From positions 38,841 to 102,840 of the forward strand of contig CAXAMN010025262.1 in assembly GCA_963970005.1 (NCBI GenBank): a stretch of 64,000 nucleotides of DNA, in the 5' to 3' direction. Below are positions 48,212 to 57,320 of the stretch, piece by piece; positions within the stretch are counted from its first letter, which is position 1, and the number at the start of each line of letters is the position of its first letter. This stretch comes from Durusdinium trenchii. Taxonomy: Eukaryota > Sar > Dinophyceae > Suessiales > Symbiodiniaceae. Made by a program: the position numbers and the translations under genes. Under the pieces are notes generated by a model. It saw nothing but the letters and a program-made list of their open reading frames with translations, was not told where the DNA came from and searched no databases.

Positions 48212-48425
48212 ATGTAATCTTGAGTTCGCTTTTGTCGAATTCCCGGATTGTGGTGTACTTTTTGTGGGCTGCACACCACAAAGAGAAGGAGCCAAAAGCC
48301 CTGTCCAATTGTTCTTGGAAAGGGCCAGCACACCAATGTTGGCATCGCACCGCTACAAAGACCAGGGTCGAAGCTAAGTGGTCCTTTGACACCCCGGCTA
48401 TGGCCAGGGTATGGGCCAGGTCCAC
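48212..48425 (-). CDS. Gene B exon: VDLAHTLAIAGVSKDHLAST
   Basis: Reads VDLAHTLAIAGVSKDHLAST, then CAAHKKYTTIREFDKSELKI. The acceptor is ttcatcaag; it may start up to 30 bp earlier. The donor is GT (ACATC^GTTACA). Confidence 0.6.
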
Positions 48426-48653
48426 CTTGATGAAATTAGGGTTGTCCCCCGCCAAATGAACGTCACGGAGGGGTGATTTTGCACCACGATGATATGGGCT
48501 TGGCGCAACACCATTGCATGGCCAGGATCACGTTTGGCCGGTTGAAGAAAGATCCCACCATTCCTTAACACAGCAGAGCTGGAATGTTACACTTGCAAAT
48601 GGTTTTTGCCATTGGGACGACATCTATCAAAGACATGCGCCAATCAATCTTGC

Positions 48654-48803
48654 GTGCTGGGAATCATTGCTTGGGCAAATGTGGCACTTACGCCGAGAGC
48701 TGAACCCACTTTGTAGCCTATAGGCGCTCCGGATAAAGGGCCAATCGCCCTTAGTACCACAAAACTGCATGTAGAACTTTTGGGTGACGTCCCCGCACGT
48801 GAC
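48654..48803 (-). CDS. Gene B exon: TKGDWPFIRSAY and CxxC
   Basis: Fifty codons with KFYMQFCGTKGDWPFIRSAY and RRKCHICPS. The acceptor is ccccttgcag, the donor GC with otherwise perfect consensus (CAGCAC^GCAAGA). Confidence 0.7.
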
Positions 48804-48931
48804 CTGCAAGGGGCATGTCAATACCATTTCCCAAACTCCCCAAAGATCCTATTAATGTGGTGTGGTGTTTCAATGGGGAGGGGCACCACAACCTGGAAAG
48901 CCTTTCATCGGACCGATTTTGTTTCACATGC

Positions 48932-49079
48932 CTCCACACCATTCTGACTTAGCTCGTTGAAATCATCGACCACCGCCCGCAACACCGCTTGCATGGTCGC
49001 ACCGTTGGCTGCGTAATGCTGCGCAGGGATGACTGTCAGAAGCAGTCGCGTTGTGAAGGTATGCCTCGAGTGCGAGGTG
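48932..49079 (-). CDS. Gene B exon: TRLLLTVIPAQHYA / VVDDFNELSQNGV
   Basis: Reads HTFTTRLLLTVIPAQHYAAN, then AVLRAVVDDFNELSQNGVE. The acceptor is gggcgccag, the donor GC (GTGGAG^GCATGT), phase 0. Confidence 0.7.
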
Positions 49080-49137
49080 CTGGCGCCCAGGAGGGATGGG
49101 AAGTATGCGAATCCTTCACTAGTATACGACAAGGTAC

Positions 49138-49642
49138 TGGGTAGATGTGACACACTCCTCTCCCTTCCAACCGATGATAGGCTGGGCAGCTAGAACTAGT
49201 ACAGGACGATGGCATTGGCCTCGACCCTCATCACCATGAAGGAAAAATGGAATGGTCAGTTCTGGATCATGAGGGCACACGTCGTCTATCCCCTTGTAGC
49301 GCTCCCAAAAATGCCGCAGCATACCCTTGATGGAATCCAAGTGGTTGATCTTGTAGCCTCCAAGTAAAAAGAAACCATCATAAGGATGTTGGAAAGCTGT
49401 CCTGAACCAAGATGACAAGTAGAGGATAGGCCACGCCCGTACTTCTTCTATATGCTTGTAGCGACTTTTTCCACGAACTGGCACCATTAGCGATGAAATT
49501 GGTACTGGAAGGGTCTTTCCTTTCTTGTGGATGTAGCGGAAGATGTTTCTGCTGGCGTTGCAGATCTTCTGGGTATATATTCCGCGCTTTGCCATCTCTG
49601 CAACATTAGGGTCATAGATTCCTTGGATCGCATTCATAGGTT
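49138..49642 (-). CDS. Gene B main exon: HGDEGRG / IIGWKGEE blocks
   Basis: About 168 codons beginning PMNAIQGIYDPNVAEMA. It carries WFRTAFQHPYDGFFLLGGYK, IPFFLHGDEGRG and VLAAQPIIGWKGEE. The donor is GT (ACCCA^GTACCT). The following intron 49080-49137 is only 58 bp and keeps phase. Confidence 0.72.
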
Positions 49643-49688
49643 CTCCGAGAAAAAAACTTGCAAATCACATCTACAATTGTATCACATC

Positions 49689-49805
49689 CCAGGGGCCATA
49701 CCGTTCAAGTAGCTTTTGAGTCTTCACTGCCCCTGACATCACATCCTTGGCTGATGCCTCAGCTGTAAAATTCACAATGAGTGGCCACTTTTGGTGATGA
49801 TTGCG
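49689..49805 (-). CDS. Gene B exon: KWPLIVNFTAEAS
   Basis: Reads RNHHQKWPLIVNFTAEASAK and ends LLERYGPW. The acceptor has a clear pyrimidine tract (cttctattttgcag). The donor is probably GA; phase to the next exon is not settled. Confidence 0.55.
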
Positions 49806-49896
49806 CTGCAAAATAGAAGAAACCAAAGTACAGTGGACCCACTGGGCGCCCGTCAAAAACCACCCCCTAAATCCAACAGCGCAGGGAAGCACAAGC

Positions 49897-49988
49897 TTGA
49901 GTGTCACTCCCAGGAACACCCTTTGCAAAGTTCTCTACCCAGGAATCTGTGAGCTCGCAGTCGTCATTGTCAGATGATGAGGAGTCAC
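49897..49988 (-). CDS. Gene B exon: acidic Ser/Asp stretch
   Basis: Reads DSSSSDNDDCELTDSWVENF. The acceptor is gtgtgcttag; a GC donor (ACTCAA^GCTTGT) would keep phase. This is the first exon found and the start codon is unknown. Confidence 0.45.
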
Positions 49989-50555
49989 CTAAGCACACTA
50001 GGCTTGTTCAAGGCTAGTGGTGAATTGCAACCGAAACTTGACATACAGGCGGAGCTCTTGGAACTAGAGTGGGTCAAAGGAGGTGAGCAAAGCCAGCCAC
50101 ACACACATCTTCCGCCAAGTCACCTCTCTCCAACTCATCATTGCGGTGACCTGGCTTGGGCAAAATCAACCCTGGAGTTTGTGTGAGATAGGGGCGGTCA
50201 GCGGAGAGAAGTCCTCTTCAAAATGGTATGGCGACAAAAGATTGATCCCTGTGTGTTCTTTTGGTGGCGTATAAGCTTTCTCATCCATGACATGGTGGGC
50301 GTTCTGCAAGCATGTTTTTCCCCAAGAACTTGTGCGGTTTTACTCAAAAGGCCTCCAAAGATCACCAGCCGCTGCATTTTAGAACTGAAAGTAATGGGTC
50401 TTGACTTTGCAATCGGAAGTTGTTGATCATCGACGGCTGAGCCTCCGGAGCACCCCATAAGAACTATGAAATTGGGTTTCTTTGGCAAGTGTCCATGAAA
50501 CACAAGCCCCTGTCCAAAATTCAATCCCATCCAGCAAATAGCAACATAGCCACGG
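49989..50555. other. Spacer between genes A and B
   Basis: About 0.57 kb after gene A's stop and before the first gene B exon found. Gene B's start codon or 5' leader should lie here; I see no clear signal. Confidence 0.4.
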
Positions 50556-50690
50556 CTACTTCTTAGCCTTCCTGGCTGTTGACTTGCTTCCAGCTTTGGC
50601 TTCAGCTTTTGCTGAACCCTTTGCATCAGCCTTGGCTTTGGCCTTCACTTTGCGGCCGCCAGGCTCACTGCCCACCACAGACCCTGGCCC
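50556..50690 (-). CDS. Gene A last exon: Lys/Ala-rich C-terminus
   Basis: Reads GSEPGGRKVKAKAKADAKGS and ends TARKAKK with stop TAG at 50556-50558. The basic, Ala-rich tail resembles linker-histone-like or nucleic-acid-binding tails. The upstream boundary is approximate. Confidence 0.55.
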   Translation of the reverse strand, partial: GPGSVVGSEPGGRKVKAKAKADAKGSAKAEAKAGSKSTARKAKK

Positions 50691-50935
50691 ATTGGTCGTT
50701 TTGATGGACCTCAGCGAGAGGATTAGGACTGGTGAAGAGGGCGCACAGTCGGAAATGCGTGTTCAAATTCGAGCAAATAGCTATAACTCCCTTTGCTGAC
50801 TAAATGACCTTGTACGCTGCATCAACGCGCACATGGACACGTCCAACTTCGTGCACGTCACAAAGAGTGCTTGAACACTACTGCGCTTTTTCCTCAAAAA
50901 CACCACACAAGAAGCTATATGGAAAAACAGCAGAC

Positions 50936-51204
50936 CTGTAATCTCTTTTGCCATCACTTGTTGACGGGTGAACAAGGCAAGACTCTCATCAATTGAATCT
51001 GGGGCTACGGTAGCTTGGGATAGGTTCTCTGCCAACTTGTCGTAGCACGACTCCATTTGGCCCAGGACATTCTTCACTTGCAAGTGCAGCCTCAGGACAG
51101 TGCGACGATCTTAGCTCCGCTGTTGTGACCTGGTGCTCATGACTTGCAGACTCATGTCCTAGGGACTGCTTGGAAGCTGCAGTGTTCACATCATTGATTC
51201 GGTC
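50936..51204 (-). CDS. Gene A exon(s) with an apparent frameshift: coiled coil
   Basis: Begins DRINDVNTAASKQSLGHESA (acceptor ctcttgcag) and later reads VKNVLGQMESCYDKLAENLS in another frame. The switch falls near 51115 with no room for a normal intron. This is either a tiny unusual intron, a sequence error or a genuine break. The end is marked by GT (ACAG^GTCTGC). Confidence 0.45.
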
Positions 51205-51271
51205 CTGCAAGAGGTCATGGGTTCGTATAGATCTATAAAACTATAAGTATGCACGGCATGCAAAACTTCAC

Positions 51272-51465
51272 GTGGCATCTGTCCAGCTCAGCTTGGACCT
51301 TGTCAACTTTCTTTCCCAAAACTTCCACAAACTGTGGCAACACTTGCAACGGTGTTGTCGTGGCCGTGACTGTTGGGAACGTAAGCCTCAGAAGCGGGTT
51401 GAAACACGTAGGGGTTTGCATATGGAACATGTTGGTTGCTGACTCATTCAAAGAAAAGCTGCCAT
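51272..51465 (-). CDS. Gene A exon: coiled coil LGKKVDKVQAELDRCH
   Basis: Starts DGSFSLNESATNMF and ends FVEVLGKKVDKVQAELDRCH. The acceptor is ctaaaag, the donor GT (TGCCAC^GTGAAG). Confidence 0.55.
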
Positions 51466-51515
51466 CTTTTAGGATAGCAGCTTGAAACTCATGACCGATG
51501 ATGTGTTCCCCACAC

Positions 51516-51618
51516 CTGCTGGCGTTTTGTTTTTGCCATCGCTTGGATCCGGCAAGACTGCCAAGGCCCCTCCACGAATGTCGGGGATCTCGGAATCCAG
51601 CAGGGTCCCTTCATCATC
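51516..51618 (-). CDS. Gene A exon: DDEGTLLDSEIPDIRGG
   Basis: Reads DDEGTLLDSEIPDIRGGALA then VLPDPSDGKNKTPA. The acceptor is tctgtgtag, the donor GT (GCAG^GTGTGG). The split codon joins the next exon as Asp. Confidence 0.55.
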
Positions 51619-51698
51619 CTACACAGAAATTGGATCCGGAAAGGGCGTTTGGGGTTTGGGCGGTCTAGTCTAGTCTAGCATGTGTGTCCCTCCCCCAC

Positions 51699-51848
51699 CT
51701 GACATATCAATGAACCACTTCGCTCTTTTTCTTCGATCTCTGTGTCCATGAGATCGAAAGTATCATCGACTACGATCTGAATTTCTTCCTCACCATGGAT
51801 TTCGTTCTTCCGTTTGCGACCATGAGCTTCGGCCCATTGCCAAGCTTT
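51699..51848 (-). CDS. Gene A exon: KAWQWAEAHGRKRKN
   Basis: Fifty codons beginning KAWQWAEAHGRKRKNEIHGE with an acidic second half. The acceptor is atgatccag, the donor GT (TGTCAG^GTGGGG). Phase 0 at both ends. Confidence 0.6.
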
Positions 51849-51924
51849 CTGGATCATGGACCTGAGTAGGTCCAAAAACAGGACCAAAAGAATTTGATCT
51901 GTACGGTGTATACCAACCTAGTAC

Positions 51925-52088
51925 CTGAGGGATTGGCTTAGTGAAGTGCTTCTCTGTCTTCAAATAGTGTTCAGTATACCATCCACCGCCACGTGTTTGA
52001 GATTTTTTTTTCTGGTGAACCTTCTTCAGCTGAACCTCCATGGCTTCGAAGGTCCCGTGCTCCCGCAACATTTGCTTGATTTGTTGGC
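51925..52088 (-). CDS. Gene A exon: QIKQMLREHGTFEAMEVQLK
   Basis: Reads QQIKQMLREHGTFEAMEVQL and ends HFTKPIPQ. The acceptor is gaccactcag, the donor GT (CCTCAG^GTACTA), phase 0. Confidence 0.6.
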
Positions 52089-52165
52089 CTGAGTGGTCAA
52101 CTTAGCACACGTTGACTCCGACGTGTGGGTGGAATAGATTTGACTGACTGTAGGCCAGTCACTAC

Positions 52166-52242
52166 CTTCAGGAGTACCCCATAGCTTCAGCGCTTCCGGC
52201 GAGCACTTGAGCTTCCCATCAGCCTTTGGCGTAAAGTACCTT
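52166..52242 (-). CDS. Gene A exon: YFTPKADGKLKCSPEALKLW
   Basis: Reads YFTPKADGKLKCSPEALKLW and ends GTPE. The donor is GT (GAAG^GTAGTG), in phase with the next exon. The upstream phase is unresolved. Confidence 0.5.
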
Positions 52243-52354
52243 CTACACCTTGCGGTTGAGAAGTGCATGGAACCAAAAGGGAACTGCCCAGCAAACAAAT
52301 CTAGTACACACATACGGGCCAGGAAACTTCCAATACATAGGGTCACGTACACCT

Positions 52355-52680
52355 TGAGGTGCTTCGGGGGCGTTTGATGCAGAGTCATCAAACACGGTGC
52401 CCGGCGTTGGGGCTGGAACCTTGTTGTTCGGGGTGCGCAGGTTGTCCTCATCACTTGGCGCGGGCAATTTTGGAGCCTGAGGTGGAGTGGCGGGGGCCTC
52501 GGCCGTATCCGGTCGAGTGTGTGGCCAACAGGGATCAAGGGAATCTCTTGGTTGGGCATCTGTCCACTCCGGGTCAGGCAAGACAGTGTCAGGCACAGTC
52601 TCCACAACCTCCACAACCTCCGCATTGCCAGCGCAGTACGTTCCACTGCTCTGAGCTGTGCATAACCCGCCTCAAGTTCA
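52355..52680 (-). CDS. Probable gene A exon: Pro/Ala/Thr-rich linker
   Basis: Reads ELEAGYAQLRAVERTALAMR and then a long Pro-rich stretch (TPPQAPKLPAPSDEDNLRTP). The frame changes near 52600, so at least one short intron or a frameshift lies within. Confidence 0.4.
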
Positions 52681-52710
52681 CGAGCGTGCATTATAGGTTA
52701 ACATGGTGGA

Positions 52711-52990
52711 TCATACAGGTGACACACGTGCGGGCAAAGGGCCAGGAATCGCTGGTTTTTCAGGGATCTCTAGCCCTGCTTGGTTGCTGCCTTTCCGACG
52801 GAGATTGGCCAAGCGAGCCTTCGACTCCTGAGTGAGGCTATTGTGAAGCAAAAGGTACTGCGTGTGTACATGTACACATGATTCTCGCACCATAGTTCGC
52901 GCAACCCCGTAGATAGACAAGGCTCTTCGATCTTGCGTTCAAGTTCACGCTTCCGTGATGAAGGGTCAACACTATTGAAGGAAACCCCTG
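52711..52990 (-). CDS. Probable gene A exons: charged coiled coil
   Basis: Two coding-looking blocks: NSVDPSSRKRELERKIEEPC (about 52910-52985) and ESKARLANLRRKGSNQAGLE (about 52720-52835). Boundaries are approximate. Confidence 0.4.
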
Positions 52991-53337
52991 ACATTCCTTC
53001 CATAAGTGTGTTGCTAGAGTGCAGACGGTCCACCATCCTGAAGCTCTGAATCCCAAAATGCTAGCGGATTAACATGCAAGTTGCCATTTTGCGATGCATT
53101 GTACTGAAGAGTGCCACTCATTGTTCAACTGAGCGTTTAAACAGTTAGTTGCAAATATTCCAAAAGTACACTTTTTGAATGTGCGCCCGTTTGCGCCTAT
53201 GTGCGCCGGTGTGCGCGAAAGTGCGCTCGTTGTGCGGCCTAGAATTTTTGCCCAAATTTTTCTAAAACCACCCGAAACTCTCAGAAGAGAGCCAAATGGG
53301 TGAATTGGTGCTGTTTTTGCACAATCTCACACTCTAC

Positions 53338-53472
53338 TGCCCGTTTTCTGCGCTGGATCTGGCCGCCCCACCAATCTGGTGCTTCATGAGCTCAGACTGC
53401 AACATGATATCCCCCATGACCTGAGGTTCGCCATCGATGAGTAGCGGAAAGGTGCCGAATACCAATGCGGTT
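53338..53472 (-). CDS. Possible gene A exon: TALVFGTFPLLIDG
   Basis: Open frame TALVFGTFPLLIDGEPQVMG...QSELMKHQIGG after a good acceptor (cttttttgtcag). Phase does not match the preceding exon and a stop follows, so another exon or a different boundary is needed. Confidence 0.35.
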
Positions 53473-53641
53473 CTGACAAAAAAGATTGGGCATAGCATGT
53501 TAACAATGCAAAGTAGCACGGCGATGATATTCATCGTAGAACTCATGCATCGTCTCATGCCAATCTCCGGGAATCCTAAAGCCCCATGTGCATTCAGTTT
53601 GAGCAAGGTGAACTAGTGTTTTGGTCAAGTTCGGTCCTGAC

Positions 53642-53852
53642 TTTTTTAGATGTCATCAAATAGCGCAGCAATTCCAACATGTTCGCATCTTCCCATGGAT
53701 CTCCCATGCTCAGCTGCTGGAACTGCTCCAGCTCTGACAGCACTGGTGATAGCTGCGGCTTGAATCTCAAGTCGCGCCTGCCTTCACCAGCATTGCCAAG
53801 GTGCGTCTCAAGAGCCTCCAGCAGCTTTGAGGCAAAGCCGCGAGGATATGTC
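53642..53852 (-). CDS. Gene A exon: YPRGFASKLLEAL
   Basis: Reads TYPRGFASKLLEALETHLGN and continues helical to LRYLMTSKK. The acceptor is acttcctcag, the donor GT (AAAAAA^GTCAGG). Confidence 0.65.
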
Positions 53853-53915
53853 CTGAGGAAGTGTGGATTGCAGGGTGGGTATATGAATCGGCTTTCACAA
53901 ACACAACCAAAGCTC

Positions 53916-53979
53916 TGGCTCGCAGATAGCCCCGCAGTTCCAACAAATCGAGGTTTGCCCTTGGAATCCATGTAGCGTC
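53916..53979 (-). CDS. Gene A exon: RYMDSKGKPRFVG
   Basis: Reads RYMDSKGKPRFVGTAGLSAS. The acceptor is cgagcctag, the donor GA (AGCCA^GAGCTT). Joining gives SASQTYPRGF. Confidence 0.65.
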
Positions 53980-54059
53980 CTAGGCTCGAGATGCGCCCGC
54001 TATGTGCGGGGGGTGCCCCAACGTTCCTTCAAATCGCACCAGGTTTGTAGCCGAGGGTC

Positions 54060-54183
54060 GTGTGGTTTGGAGGGTGGTTCGCTTTTCCCTCTCTATCTTG
54101 GATAGTTTGCCCAAATCCAAGTGGTTAATCTCGGGCATGTTTGACCAACAAGTTGTTGGCTTCGGGCTCGGATGGCCATGCAG
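54060..54183 (-). CDS. Gene A exon: LHGHPSPKPTTCWSN
   Basis: Contains LHGHPSPKPTTCWSNMPEIN and LGKLSKIEREKRTTLQ. The acceptor is ttggatgcag; the donor is GA (ACCACAC^GACCCT). The intron start GAC repeats at the next exon start. Confidence 0.65.
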
Positions 54184-54292
54184 CTGCATCCAAAAGGATG
54201 AAGAATATACCTATAGAGTCAGGAATTTTGGTGGACAACAGCGGGAAGTTCAATCACTCGAAAGCCTAACCAGAGCAAGGTGCATAGCACAC

Positions 54293-54404
54293 GTGGTTGG
54301 TAAGCCAATTGAAACGTCGGTGGTCAGAAAGTAGGGATTGTCGTGGCTGCTCTAGCACCCATAATGAGTGGTTGGCCAGCAATACCAAAATGAGAAGGAC
54401 CACC
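54293..54404 (-). CDS. Gene A exon: WVLEQP block (motif VI-like)
   Basis: Reads VVLLILVLLANHSLWVLEQP then RQSLLSDHRRFNWL. LEQP sits where the ENV motif of C5-methyltransferases is expected, after a hydrophobic helix. The acceptor is gactaag, the donor GT (AACCAC^GTGTGC). Confidence 0.65.
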
Positions 54405-54503
54405 CTTAGTCTTCCAAATTCTTAGAACTCTGGTCAAACATCAACTCATGAGTTCAGGTCAAACATCAACCCCCAAAAACATATCTTTTGCATGTTGGGG
54501 AGC

Positions 54504-54674
54504 CGTGAAATCATCTGAGTACTCCGGCGAACCCAATCAGAAAAGATATTTCCACATATGTTGATTGCGCTTCGCATGCTGGATCCTCTGGCTGGCAGTC
54601 CCCAGCTGCTGCAATCCGGACCCATGACTGCCAGGGAGTTCACGCTCATGTGGGTGGCCACCCAAAGGGCAAGC
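54504..54674 (-). CDS. Gene A exon: GPDCSSWG block (motif IV-like)
   Basis: Reads LALWVATHMSVNSLAVMGPD then CSSWGLPARG. GPDC aligns with the GPPC catalytic loop of C5-methyltransferases; the Cys is kept. The acceptor is tgcccgag, the donor GC (TCACG^GCTCCC). Confidence 0.7.
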
Positions 54675-54741
54675 CTCGGGCAGGCCAGCAGCTCCGGGAT
54701 GGTTCAGACGATAGCTTCAGCATACAGTGTGGGCAAGGAGC

Positions 54742-54825
54742 AAAAAACCCGCAGGTGAATTGAAATCCATGGTCTTGGGATTGATGTTGCGGTCATAGCT
54801 AGCCACTTTGTAGCCGTTCTCTGAC
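54742..54825 (-). CDS. Gene A exon: SENGYKVASYD
   Basis: Reads SENGYKVASYDRNINPKTMD then FNSPAGF. An acidic residue after the second strand (SYD) fits SAM ribose binding. The acceptor is gctttag, the donor GC (TTTTTT^GCTCCT). Splicing here removes two apparent stop codons downstream. Confidence 0.65.
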
Positions 54826-54905
54826 CTAAAGCTCTTTGGAAGATCGGTTTAGCACTTGGACCAATTGGTTGAATGCCTCCGCCAAAACAGTTCTTGGGCC
54901 ATCAC

Positions 54906-54982
54906 CATACTTGCGACATGGCTTGCTGTCCGCAAAAAAGATCCAACAAATCAAAGGGAAGTTGGTCAACGCCAACAGGGGC
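54906..54982 (-). CDS. Gene A exon: DLFCG block (methyltransferase motif I-like)
   Basis: Reads PFDLLDLFCGQQAMSQV. DLFCG matches the SAM-binding motif I (DLFxG) of C5-methyltransferases. The donor is GT (GTATG^GTGATG), in phase with SENGYK. The upstream boundary is approximate. Confidence 0.65.
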
Positions 54983-55626
54983 CTCCATCCATCCAAGTAG
55001 TAAGACCTCAGATTTTACAATTTCGAAGGTGTCCGAAATTGTGCCTGTATGGCCTATATACCGGCGTTTTTCGGACACCTCCATTTTTGCGCAATTCATT
55101 TCACAGTCCGACAGAAGAGGCCAAGCTATAAGACCCAGACACAGGCGATGAGAACCTGATCGGGAGCGATGTGTGAACCGTGAACCCTGGGAAAAGCTTA
55201 TGGGGCAAAATGCATGGCGGGATAAGCCTGGCGATGCATATTTTGTGAACTTGGAACTTGAACTGATCAATCAACCCCAAACCGCAAAACAGTCAGAATG
55301 CAAAACAGGCCTTGGGTGCTTGCACATGTTGTAGTGTCGCCACGGGGTTCTTCAACAGCGACATCGCGCAAGGAGTTGAGGTGCAGACAAAAACACTGCG
55401 GGATGAACGCATGGCTCGGTCATGGTGTTTTCGGATTGAAACGCTTCAACTGTCATGAGTTCAGAGATCGGCTGCATGGACCTCACCCATCCCCAACCAC
55501 ATGTCCAACCAATTCTGGCCAGGCCAACCGCACATCACAGCCCGCAGCGCCCAACCATCCTTTGCAGCAAAAGGCATCGCTCATGCCAGCCTCCCAGGAA
55601 GAATATGGGCAGGGCAAGTGACAGTT

Positions 55627-55688
55627 GAGGGGCTCTAGATTGGAGGGTGGGCAATCTCTCTAGATTGGAGGGCGGGCAATCTCTCGGC
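55627..55688. repeat. About 30-bp tandem duplication
   Basis: tctagattggagggYgggca occurs twice, followed each time by atctctc. Confidence 0.85.
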
Positions 55689-56067
55689 ATGCATTGCACT
55701 GTTCCACTCAAAGGGAATTGACTAGCATGATGTAGCAGCCAAAGTGGAATTGAAATTGCATGTTGAAATCACGCGCATTTCTAGCCAGTGAGGCCACCTC
55801 CGATTTCGAGCTTTCGCGGGCATGAGCGTGTACCCACTGCCCACTTTAGATCACTTCACTCATCGATGAAATGTTCAAGCTTGCTTTGCAAGCAACCCCA
55901 CAACAGGTACCCCACACCAAGCTGAGCTTGGTGATCAAAAAGCAGATCACTCGGTAGCTGCATATGCCTGCATGGGCATTGCATCACACAGCCAAAAAAG
56001 CTTTCGCACATTACATGCGCATTGATATGTGGCTGCACGTGATTGCATGCATAAATGTGGTTCCCGC

Positions 56068-56853
56068 CTTCTTCGCTAATTGGATGGCATCCTCCCACGA
56101 CGAACCGCCCTTGATAGCTTCCGACCTGGCCTTTTTGTATGCGCAAGACTTGCGAGAAAGCAATGCTTTCTTCTGAGCTTTTGCCTCTTCACTTGACATG
56201 GCGGGGCCCGTCACCTCCCCAGAGCCAGCCCGCTTCTGATCGGGCTTGGAAGTGGGCTTGGGGGTGCCCTTGGCAGCCTTGGCTGTGCTGGACTTAGGAT
56301 TGGGAGTGTCGGTGTCCATTTCATGGTCACCTTTGTGGGTCTGCCCATTCATGAGGGCTGATGGTTTGCCACCTTTAGGTCGCTTCTTGTTCTCGGTAGC
56401 AGTCTCGGGTTCCCTCTTGCTGGTCTCGCGCTTGGCTTCAGACCTTGTACCCCTGGTACCTGTATGATTCTTCCTTTTTTTGGTTGGCTCACCATCAGCG
56501 GGTGGCTTGGTGGATGGTGACCTCTTCTTCCTGTTGCTTGGCTGAGTCGATCCACAAGCTTCAGGGTCATGGGATTCAGAATCATGTACTGTTTTGGTCC
56601 TGTTCACTTTTGACGCATTTCTCCCACGCCCCTTGCCGCGCCCTTTGCCGCGCCCTCTGCCGCGCCCTTTGCCGCGGCCACGACCCCGACCTCGGGCGGA
56701 CTTCGGTGCAGCGCTCAGGTCACCATCGTGATCCTCAGCGTCGACCTGGTCGCCTTTGAACTTGCCTCGCTGCTCGGTTGGTGAGATGGGCTTGGTGCAA
56801 GATGCAAGAACATCAGATGGTCGGGGGTTGCCCTCCTCCACGGCAGCATCCGC
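56068..56853 (-). CDS. Gene A exon: basic Lys/Arg/Gly-rich region
   Basis: About 262 codons. An RG/KG repeat (RGRGRGKGRGRGRGKGRG) precedes long Lys-rich stretches (GEPTKKRKNHTG, TENKKRPKGGK) that look like nuclear or nucleic-acid-binding sequence. It ends with RKSCAYKKARSEAIKGG, a motif I recall in many dinoflagellate element proteins. The acceptor is ctttgttag; the donor is probably GC after AAGAAG. Confidence 0.7.
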
Positions 56854-56950
56854 CTAACAAAGGTTGATGATAGTCCGACCCACTAAGTACATGCAAGCAA
56901 TACACATTCAAATATCAGTCCACAATCCACACATGAAGTGAACCCCCTAC

Positions 56951-57234
56951 CTTCTTGTGAAGCTCGTTGTAATCCAGGGTCTCTGTTGAAACATGGTCTG
57001 GATCAGGTTCCCCAAGGATGAGGGTTTTCTCACGGCAAAGCTTTTGCTCCTGGTAGAGCTTCTGGTTCTCATCCGCTCCCGCATCCCGAGGAGCGCTGGG
57101 GCTCTTCTCTGCGGCCACAGATGAGGCAAGATGGTCCATCTCTGCAGGGTCGGTCGGCAAAGTGTCAGTTTGGTCAGTACCTAGGGCATTGTGGTACGGA
57201 GTAGGATGTGGTATGGGGTAGGATCCCTTCCCCA
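56951..57234 (-). CDS. Gene A exon: acidic linker
   Basis: Begins GKGSYPIPHPTPYHNALG and ends ETLDYNELHKK. The 86-bp intron 57235-57320 (GT-AG) and the next acceptor both keep phase. The donor is GT (AAG^GTAGGG). Confidence 0.7.
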
Positions 57235-57320
57235 CTGAAGCCGGTCTTAAAGATGAATCCAAATGCGATTCAAGATGCAGATTGGGGCTGGTGGTTGAGG
57301 AACTGGATCGGGCTTCTTAC

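Larger units (their letters stand above)
47138..49988 (-). other. Gene B span: multicopy dinoflagellate-type protein, possibly transposase-like
   Basis: A gene of about 11 exons on the same strand as gene A, beginning 0.57 kb after gene A's stop and ending at TGA 47138. Conserved-looking blocks in order: FFLHGDEGRG, AQPIIGWKGEE, TRLLLTVIPAQHYA, AVVDDFNELS, FCGTKGDWPFIRSAY, CHICPS, FPRGLGKGSD, WYLRPKVHMFQHI and WADEDYIGKTAR. I recall these blocks from a large Symbiodiniaceae family; I do not know a proven function. Acidic residues in HGDEG and VDDFN, a Cys pair and a late P-K-x-H-x-x-x-H helix would suit a DDE-type transposase, but that is a guess. Most junctions checked keep phase, so the copy may be intact. 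Confidence 0.65.
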
